Positions 55,076 to 64,000 of a DNA stretch of 64,000 nt are shown one piece after another (position 1 is the stretch's first letter; every line of letters begins with the position of its first letter). This DNA is from Eopsaltria australis. Taxonomy: Eukaryota > Chordata > Aves > Passeriformes > Petroicidae. Position numbers and translations under genes: made by a program. Under the pieces are notes generated by a model, which saw only the letters and a program-made list of their open reading frames with translations, did no database searches and was not told the origin of the DNA. The stretch lies in contig JAVTVJ010000349.1 in assembly GCA_034509425.1 (NCBI GenBank), positions 1,488,001 to 1,552,000 on the forward strand, in the 5' to 3' direction.

Positions 55076-56898
55076 CTAATTTCTAGTATAGTGTGTAAAT
55101 TTATTTAGTAAAACTGGTGTCTTAGAAACGCTGTACTGGAATTCTGCACAGCCCACACCATATTTTTATATAGTAGATTCATTTTAGCTGTTATTGAGAT
55201 TTTAAAAAGATCTGGAATTTGTTGTTCATATGCATTTTTCCATCTTTTTAAGCTAGACTAGACTCTTATTATCATTTCATTAAAGAAAATTGAAGTTTTT
55301 GGGATTTTGAAGCCTATTGGTATGCTTTTCTTTTAATAGCTAATACCATGAACAGACAAAAGATGGTCAGGTTTGGGTCATTAAACAATTTCTGCATCAT
55401 TTGTGCCTTCATTATAGCATTTATTGAATTTCTTAAATGTCACTGTTGATTAGTAAGTCACATGATTTCAAATGGAAAATTACATTTGAATCTCAAATAT
55501 TATTGAAGACACAATACTGGTAGTTGGTACTAAAGAAAGATCTGTGGGAAATATTAAGCAACAGTTGAAGATTTTAATTCTGAGACATAGATATCTATTA
55601 GTAAGGTCCTCTATAAAGAGCATTTATTTCACTAGAGTTCTTTGTAGTTCTTCAGTACTTTTTTATCTTTCCCAAGTCCTTTCAACTACTGTATGATTTA
55701 TCTATTCAGCTCATAAACAAATATAAATTTTACACTTTGACTGAAATTGATGTGACATGCCAACACCTCCACTTGTTGCCAAGTTACCATATCCTCCAGA
55801 GCAGCCTTTTTTATATTGCTCTCGTTTTACTAGCAATTTAGATTAAAGGGGGTTATTGTTATTCAGATAAAATAATGGCTTATTTTTATGTTGCTGTGAA
55901 ATTTGAGAAAAACAATAGTTCCTAATTTAAAACATTATCAAGAACAAATTTCAGACTTTGTGCATTTGACTTATTGTAGTATATATGCCAGCATTTAAAG
56001 TAGAATCCATTCAGACCCTGTATTATACGTAAGAGTTGGTGACTTAGGTTAACATAAAGCTGCAGTGATATCTTACTTAGCATTGTGTGTGTTTGCATGC
56101 TCTGTTTGCATCTAAACACTTCTGAAACCTCAATTTTATTCTAATCATGAAGAACTAACAACATTTACTAAAAAATGGATCATCTAAAATATGGAGTCTT
56201 GGTGTTCTCAGAACATAGTTTATATAAGATGGTGCAGTGAAGGTTTTTAAGTGCAAAAAGTAGTGAACTACATTAAATGGTATATATGTGCAGATGAAGC
56301 TGAATACAATGCCCTGACTGTCAGTGAAAAACAGTTTGCTACTGCCTTGTACCTTCACCTTTCCTCTGAGCTTTCCAGGCCAGTGTAGCCATGGCCAGTC
56401 CTTTCTTCAGTAGGACATAATGAACCCTTCATGGAAAGATTTTAAAAGAGCATTTTCTTTACAATTGACATGTAGGCTCGGCATTGGTAGTGTTTTCAGA
56501 AGGTTTTATTTTTCCTTTCAGTGTCCAAAGAACAGCATGATGTTAAGGAGCTTTTAGAAAGCAGAGTACTATTTACTTTAAAACAAAATCATCACAAGTA
56601 GAACGCAAAAGAAAGCTGTGAATGTTTTGCAGATACTCTAACAGTATCAATTGTAATGTAAAAAATAAATGAAGTGTGAGTCCTTCTAAATGCATATGTA
56701 ATCTGTTTCCAGTCTGTATCTCCAGGTATGCCTGTTGATGTGGTTTTTCCAATCATTTGAGAGGAAAAAAAAAAAAAAAATTAGGGCCATTTCTGTTAAG
56801 TAGTGAATACACTTGACTTTATTTCGGTGCTGGAGAGTTGTATTAGCTCATGTGCACTTGCACATGACTTCCTTGCAGAACTAAGATTTCAAATACTT

Positions 56899-56995
56899 AA
56901 AAAACAAGAAAACCAAAAAACAAAAAACAAAACCCAAAAAAACCAAACCAAACCAAACCAAACAAACCCCAAAAAAACACCAAAAAAAAAAAAAA
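56899..56995. repeat. A/C-only tract, about 95 bases
   Basis: Runs of A with C, CC or CCC, including four copies of AAACC in a row, with a single G near the start. It ends in a run of 14 A. Confidence 0.9.
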
Positions 56996-58633
56996 GGATA
57001 AAACCAGAAGATATAAACCTTTTGGATATTTCCTATGATCTGCAGTACTCATCACATTTCAATCTATCTGTCTTTGATATTTCCAGGGTCTTAACAGTTG
57101 TTGCCACTTTTAGTTTTCTAATGTCTATTTGACCTCTGAAACAGTGGAACGTTTTTATATAGTCACATTTATAGAGAACATGATAAAAAAGCTTGTGTCT
57201 GTCTGTTAATTCTTCTATTGTGTAGTATTAGCATGCAGTAGAAAAGATTACTGATTTTTGGTGAGTATCGTTTCTCAAGCTTATTCAGCTTGCAGTTGAA
57301 CTTTGCTGGACTGTATTTCCAAACATTATCATATTGAGTTTGGTTCAAAATCGAATCAGCTGCTTGGAACCATGTCCAGAGGTTCCTCCTGTGCTATTTT
57401 GATAAAATTAATATGCAGATAAAAGAGGAAGAATTTTAAGAGATTTTAGCAAGAATTGGATGTCAAAAAAACCCTCCATTTTAATTTTTTTCCTTATTTC
57501 CATTCATTCAATTAATTCCATTTTTTAATTTCCACTCACAATATGCTTAAGAAATGTGAGTGCAACCTATTTATTTGGATTGTTTTTTAATCTGCCAAGA
57601 CTGAAAGTATATAAAATAATCTGACTATGCCTGATTTCTTTGTTTCACTACAATATAGACATTTGGATGTGTTTTCACAGGAACATGTACCTGATAAGAA
57701 CAATATAAATATAAATTTACATTTTCCGTGCCTTGTGCTATTTGGCAAAAAAAATCACACCCAAACTGCAAACCAAAACGACACTGTACTTGTCAAACAC
57801 TTATTAAAAATCAATTTTTCATATTTTTTTAAATGAATAGATTTTAATTGTATCCTGGTGACTTTATGAAAGCCATAGTTAAGCTTTATTATATAGTAGC
57901 AGACACAGGATTTCCATGTAGGAGTTTGCTGGGGTTTATAGGTTTGTGCAGTTAACCTCTACAGACAAACAGTATTCAGAGGGAGACTTTTTTTCACCAA
58001 AATAACAATCACTGTTAAATCCCCATCATACCCCAACCTGTCCTCCTTCCTTTTTTGTTCTGGGTGTGAAAATGAAAAACCAAGATGTTGAATGGAATTT
58101 TAAGACTAAGTCCAATCTATATATGCAGAGTCAAATACATAGTTAGTGCTCATGAAGACTCTCCTATGTACCTCTTTGAAATTTCAGTTTTTTAATTGCT
58201 CTCACTGAGATAAACCACATTAATTTTATTTCTTTGTTCATTTGTTTTTGTGAATGTATACTATGCCTTCAAAATATTTACATGTACATATGGGTAGTAC
58301 TGTTTCAGTATGTTTATATGGAACAGCTTCCAAACTGAATTCCAATCTGTGAGATTTCCTTTACTTGTCTGCAGAGTAGTTTTGTTTTAGGTTATGTTCC
58401 TCAGAAAGTTTTATTCGGGAAGAAAAAACTGTTGTTAAGCTTTGACCACGTTGGCATCTTCGGAAAGAGAAGGAAAGTTTGTCTTCCTTAGTCCTGCCCC
58501 AGAACTCTTGGATGAGCAAGGGGACAGGAACCAACAAGGATGGAGGTGCAGCAAAGAAAATTGAAACACACATGGTACAGATAAGAACAACAGGAACTTT
58601 TCTCTAGGTGGAAAGAGTGCCCATGCAACAAAG

Positions 58634-58666
58634 TCTCAAAGTTAATCAATGAGAGAAACTTTGAGA
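58634..58666. repeat. 10-bp inverted repeat
   Basis: TCTCAAAGTT and AACTTTGAGA are separated by 13 bases. Confidence 0.7.
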
Positions 58667-61535
58667 TCTTGGGAAATTGTGCATTGCCAAAAAAGGTTAA
58701 AAGTTGCTGGATTGAGTCCAACACTGGAGGGCAGGATTTGTCCCACAAGGGCAGAATATAGGAGCATAAGGCCTAAAGATGTTTTCTCTTTTTCTTTTTT
58801 TTTTTCATTCAGAAGAATATTTTTGGAGCAATACTTCATCCTTATTGCTTCTTTACTGAAACATAATAAAGTAAAATTATTTGAATGTCCACACTGTAGT
58901 AATATTGGTACATTCAGTTGCTTCCAAAGCTAACATTTTTCATTTGAGCACTTACTGCTTCTACAACCTACATTAGAAATGTACTGAGTTGAAGCTCCAG
59001 CAAATCCACACATGATTTTAATATTTCAGTTTTTTTTATGAAACTGTACTTATCACTCCTGGTCTTTAAAGCGGAGGCACACCCACTGTAAGGTACAGAA
59101 GTGGATACTCAGGGAAAATAAGGTCCTCCCATCTAACATTAATTTTATTTTACAAAATTCTCAGCTGCTATAGGCTTGAGATTTTGGTGAGGGTTTATTT
59201 TAAGAATATGAGGAAAAGCAATGCTTATGTGGGTACCTACTCTCAAGAAGACGTACACCTATAATATGTGTCAGGTTAAAGCATCTTGAAAATAGTATGA
59301 CAGTATTATTTATCTAAATATTTGTGTAACAAACTGTAAGGATTGAGCTAAAAAAGGTACAGATTAAGTTAATTGAAGCAGTTCTATTGTCTAATGATAA
59401 TTCTTTATTCACATTTTTGCTTCAAAATACTATAATTATCTAATTGCAATCAATTTAATGTGAGCTAAATTAATTTTCCATGATGCCAATTCTTAAATAG
59501 GATGCCATGTGTCACTAATTTAGGTGGTTGAAAGAAGTCCAAACATATTGTGTCATCTGAGTTTATAATCTGAAAAACATATTGTTTATATGACATGGCC
59601 AATTTTCCATAAAGCCACATTAACTACTGGTAATTACATTTTTGTCTTTTAACCCTTTAGAAATAGTGCCTTATGTTGGTTGTTTCTTCACTTTGCTTAG
59701 GATCAGTGTTGGCTTTACAAACCTATTACAAACAATTTGATAGTAATACCTCATGGATTTTCTTTCTAGACAACTACCATGTATTTCTTGTCAAGACTTA
59801 AGATAATTTTAAGTAAAGATGTTTAAGGATATTCCATTGTTAAGGGAGATAAAGCATATAATTTCCCCAGTTTGAGGGGACAAATTAGAAACTCAGGTAT
59901 TTGTTAAATTCCTTGGCTCCTCTCCAGTTTTTGAGATAGTTAATACATGTGACCTTGCTCAGTCATGTGGGACTTCCCTTGTTCTCCATAACTTCTTGAA
60001 GATAATCACAAATTGTTCATTGTCTGCTTCAGTTTCAGCACTGAATATAATTAGGCCCTGTTCCCTTGAATGTGTCTACATCTTCTAAATTGTCCTAAGC
60101 TGTTCTTTTCCTATTCTGCCCTTCTCTTAATTTCATTTAAACATTTTTTATCTAGATAAGAGGGTTTTGTTTTTTTTCTAGAAAAGTGAAAGTGTTCTCC
60201 ATTCCCCTTTTCTACTAGCTATTTTTCTTTCTCTTAATTTTTATGAAAATTTAATTCTGCAAGTTTTTTACTGCCTTCTGACTCATTCCATGGTTCACCT
60301 TTCCAGAATATTCACCTTTACATTATTCTGATAATTTCTGACACAGCTGCACTTCCTTTTTCCTGTATTTCCTATTTTCTATAACATTCCAAGTTTCTTT
60401 CCACAGCATAACTTTGAGCTAACTTTTTGTTCAGGACACTGCTCACTCCTTTGTGCTGACAGGCCCTACTCTTTCTAGTAAAGCAAGATGAACACTATAA
60501 TTTGAACAATATCATGCTCCTTATCAAAAAACATTAGAATAAAAATCTATAGTTAAACCAAAATCATATTAGTACCTGACAATAATCAGTGTTTAGGGAA
60601 GAAATGGTGAATGGTTAATGGTGATAAATCAAGAGAGAGTATTTTCTGTTTCCAGTGATGCATACCTCAAGTACTTCTTTGTCTCTCAATAAGATTTTCT
60701 TCCATTTATTTGTCCAACAACTTTTTGAATACATGTATCTCACCCCCCCAGAAAAAGAGATTTGCAGTCAATTTAATTGGTCCTCATTTCCTCGGTAACT
60801 TTGATCTTTTGTTTTCCTTGCCTAGTTCTAATGTTGACTTTTTAAAATGGAGGAGCAGTACTACACATAAAATTCAACATGAAAATGAATTTTTTGAAGA
60901 TTTTTGTGTGAGGACAGAATGCCATTCTCTGTTTTGTTCACTTTTCCTTTCCCTGTGACTCCTAACATTTTTAGTAGCTTACAGTTTCATAGGATTATTG
61001 TTAGTATACCAGAGCTTCTGTTCCTGAGTCCTAGCTGTCAAATCAGAACCTACTATTGTACCTGCAAGCTCATAATAATTTTTTTCCCAAATTTGTTTTT
61101 CTCCAAATGTTGTTCATGAATATCACATGCTGTATCATTATTTGGTTAGTAGGCATAATACTTTTTTTTCCAACAAGTAACAAAAATCTTCTTCCTCATT
61201 GCTGTTCAGATTTGATCTGCATTTACTCTTGGACATGTAAAATTGCTTGTAAACAAACCAATATTTTATTTTTCTGCATTCTGTAATAACATATTTGAGC
61301 AAACAGTAAATATTAAACTTAAATAACATATTGTAAAGTTTATTTTCTGCTTCATTTTTTTATTGCTTTCAAATATTTTTGTAAGATTTGATGCAATATG
61401 ATGTTATTATTACCAGTAAGCCACCATATGCTATGATAGTGAACTGTTAGCTTAAATTGACTTCCTAGAAAAGTTGTTGTTTTTTCACTGATCTGATTCT
61501 AAGGTTATGTTTGGTTTTTTTTAATATTGATACAG

Positions 61536-61714
61536 AATGCAATAAGGTAGAAGCGGCAAAAATTAATCTACTGGATATGATCTGTGGTCTTTTTGATAAC
61601 AGCAAGGACAAAACATGTCAGAGAAAATATGAGAGTGCTGCTGGGAACTATATGATCTGTGAAGGAGGCCTTCTCTTGTTGTACTTGGAGACTGATAATA
61701 AATTGCACTGTTAA
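61536..61714 (+). other. Candidate alternative terminal exon of CSMD1 (hypothesis)
   Basis: A possible acceptor (T-rich stretch, then TTGATACAG ending 61535) is followed by 59 codons that stay open to TAA at 61712-61714. The last CUB exon ends with one G, and this exon would start with AA, giving GAA (Glu), so the frames fit exactly. A poly(A) signal AATAAA lies at 61697-61702, placed so that cleavage would follow the stop codon. The encoded tail contains six Cys but no transmembrane segment or known domain, so the product would be a secreted CSMD1 fragment ending after the CUB domain. One in three random phases would fit, and no homologue is recognised. Confidence 0.25.
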
Positions 61715-62560
61715 ATTTCTTTGAAGAAATTTACTGGAATAATGATAAAATTGTGATCATTTATAAAATTAACATGTAAGGACATCCTCTTTTTAGTGCT
61801 AGGCCAACCTCATTTTAGCTTTAATAGCCACTTTTACAGTCCAATTATGTGCTATCTGAAATATTTTTTCTCTTAGTTTTGATTTACCATTTTCTTTTTC
61901 AGTGGTTATTCCTATGTTCCATTGCAGGAATCATGTAAAGATGACTCTTATGTCCTCTTCTGCAATCCTGAGCATCACTCTATCCCTTCTCTGTGTATAA
62001 ATTTTTGTTTGTACAAGAGTTTCTCCTTTGTATTTTTAAACTGCATTAGGTATTATGACTGTTGACAGAAGGAGGCATGAGGAATAAGAGGAAATAAAAG
62101 AAATCATCAGTTTTCTCATATATGGAACATGAATTTCTATGACCCCTGAGAGTTTAAATGTTAAACTTTCTTTTTTGGGGGGGTAAATGTATACTTGTGT
62201 CAGTCAGTTCACAGCTTCTCCTAATCTAGCTTGACTATACTTAAGATGATAGTTATGAAATATTGTCAAATAATTAGTTTAGGTTTTAGATCTATTGACT
62301 TCAACCTTCCAATAAGCTGAAGTTTATTTTATATCTCAACAATCTTTTTTTGCTCAACTCACATGTGTTAAAAACATTTATTGACTTTAAATTGAATTAT
62401 TAATATGTGAGATTATTATATATACTCTTCAGGTTGTATCCAGATTCAGATTTAATGATTAGATGTGTATTGGTAATGTAGTAACAAGAGGGAAAAAAAG
62501 TTAATTACTCCTACCATGAATAATAAGTTTGAGTGCAAAATCTTCTAAACTATGAATTAT

Positions 62561-62622
62561 TTTATTATACATTTCAGTTACCGGAGATACATTTATTATG
62601 CATTTCAGATACTGGAGTCAAA
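62561..62622. repeat. Two-copy tandem duplication of 31 bases
   Basis: Copy 1 at 62561-62591 begins TTTATTATACATTTCAG and copy 2 at 62592-62622 begins TTTATTATGCATTTCAG. They differ at a handful of positions, so the duplication is not very recent. Confidence 0.85.
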
Positions 62623-63587
62623 TTCTTTACATCAAAAAAGACTTGAATTGCAATGTGACAACTTTCAAATAGTCATAATACATATTTAAATGCTTAATAT
62701 CACTTTTGAATTGCCATATTTCTTCATTTGAAAGAAGACAGAGCAACAGAAATGTCTTTCAATTAAATTCAGAAAGATATGATCTTACAGTGAGAAATCT
62801 AATCTTGTCATTCTTCTAACATTAAAGAAAGAATATTCCCTGAAACTGAGTAAATATTTCTAGTTTACAAACAAGATGAAAAGTCTCTTTCCCCAGGCTA
62901 TTGAAAAAGGGTACATGAAAGCCAAGAACAATTGCATAAGATCAATATTAATATTTTGGTAACCAGAGGATGCTGATTTTTAAATTTAAGCTTGAGAGTT
63001 TATGTGCAAACATCATGAAGTTTACACAGCTCTAAGAACTCAGATCAAAAGAAATCCAACATTGAATGAGTACAGAGAATAATCCTAAAAGAACCGGGCT
63101 TTAATTGCCATGCTAAATAGGTTAGCATAGATTTTATTTTCATGTTTTTTATTTTAAGAACATTTTCTATCCCATAGGATTTTTCTAAGAGCTCAATATA
63201 ACTTCAACAGGATTGGTCTGAAATGTTCTCTTTTTGAGCAAAATGATACAGGGCACCTTTGCAGTTTATGAAACAGAATAATCAATGCATGTGTTGGAGC
63301 AATACGCACAATGCATCTCAGCTGCATTTAGACATTTAAGAAATTGTTCACTGACTAAATCAGTACAAGTCAAACGAGTATCAGAAAGGACAATGAAGTA
63401 GAAATTTGTGCAAAATCTCAGAGGACATAAAAATGTTGGGAATCATTATATGCCTACTACTCTAGATCTAGTTATAAAGAAAGAGTATTCTTTTTGTGTA
63501 AATAGAAAACCATTAGTTTGGCCTTCTTTGTCTTCCCTAAGTTTTGGGTTGTTAATGTAATGGAAATGTAGCTTTTGTTTAAAGAGA

Positions 63588-63776
63588 GTCACAGAATCAT
63601 TTAAGATCATCAGTACAACCATTAATCCAGCATTGCCTAGTCCTCCACTAAATTATGTCCCTCAGTGTCATATCTACATACCATATAAATACTGCCAGGG
63701 ATGGTGATTCAGCCACTTCTCTGAGCAGCCTGGTGCAATGCTTGACAGCCCTTTCTGTGAACACCTTAGGGCACCT
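63588..63776 (-). mobile_element. CR1 LINE, 3' end fragment (minus strand), third copy
   Basis: Begins GTCACAGAATCATTTAAG and continues with the block CTGAGCAGCCTGGTGCAATG, the reverse complement of the CR1 3' end. About 190 bases. It is followed directly by another CR1 in the opposite orientation. Confidence 0.87.
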
Positions 63777-64000
63777 TCCAGGACCTAAAAGGAGCCTTCA
63801 CGAGAGCTGCAGAGGGACTTTTCACAACATCATCTGGTGATAGGATAAGGGGGAATAGCTTTAAACTGAAAAGGGTAGCTTTTGATTAGATTTTAGGAGG
63901 AAATTCTTTACGGTGGGAGTGGGGAGGCACTGGAACAGGTTGCCCAGAGAAGTTTTTGTTTACCTCATCTCTGGGAGTATTCAAGGCCAGGTCAGATTTG
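63777..64000 (+). mobile_element. CR1 LINE, 3' region (plus strand), cut by the window edge
   Basis: Contains TTTTAGGAGGAAATTCTTTAC and GAGGCACTGGAACAGGTTGC, then CCCAGAGAAG and GTATTCAAGGCCAGGTCAG, all standard CR1 3' blocks in the sense direction. The copy continues past 64000. It covers part of the same CR1 region as the minus-strand fragment beside it, so these are two insertions rather than one inverted element. Confidence 0.88.

Overview
This window looks like AT-rich nuclear DNA from a bird. Two things support that. It carries eight CR1 LINE copies or fragments with the typical CR1 3' half, and two pieces that look like avian endogenous-retrovirus LTRs. One LTR piece begins TGTGGTGGGTTG, a start I recall as very common in neoavian genomes. 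There is no bacterial-style gene packing: almost every open frame is short and intronic.

The one recognisable gene is on the + strand and is part of CSMD1 (CUB and Sushi multiple domains 1), a very large neuronal and epithelial membrane protein. Four consecutive internal exons are visible: 4090-4214, 5197-5318, 40967-41070 and 48693-48805. Each has an AG acceptor and a GT donor, and the phases join perfectly (1, 0, 2, then 1 at the end). Together they encode the C-terminal half of one Sushi/CCP domain, which I place as the second, and the whole following CUB domain, which I place as the third. The introns between them are about 1.0, 35.6 and 7.6 kb. The exon upstream of 4090 and the exon downstream of 48805 were not found, so both flanks are intron.

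Layout. 1-4089 is upstream intron with nothing but AT-rich sequence and one A/C tract. 4090-5318 holds two exons around a short intron. 5319-40966 is the giant intron: a (CCTAT)n array grown beside a CR1 tail, minus-strand CR1 ends at 12.6 and 13.6 kb, plus-strand CR1 reverse-transcriptase remnants at 17.4, 37.6 and 39.6 kb, a partial LTR at 29.5 kb and a 1.7-kb solo-LTR-like element at 34.3-36.0 kb that contains a CpG-rich block. 41071-48692 is intron with A/C-rich sequence and an unclassified GC-richer block with a long hairpin (47.5-47.8 kb). 48806-64000 is downstream intron with a possible alternative terminal exon at 61.5 kb and two oppositely oriented CR1 ends at the right edge.

I found no previously undescribed system that I can defend. 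The best leads are the phase-compatible candidate terminal exon (61536-61714), the 173-codon open frame at 15953-16474, the CpG-rich LTR, and the unclassified block at 47.46-47.80 kb.
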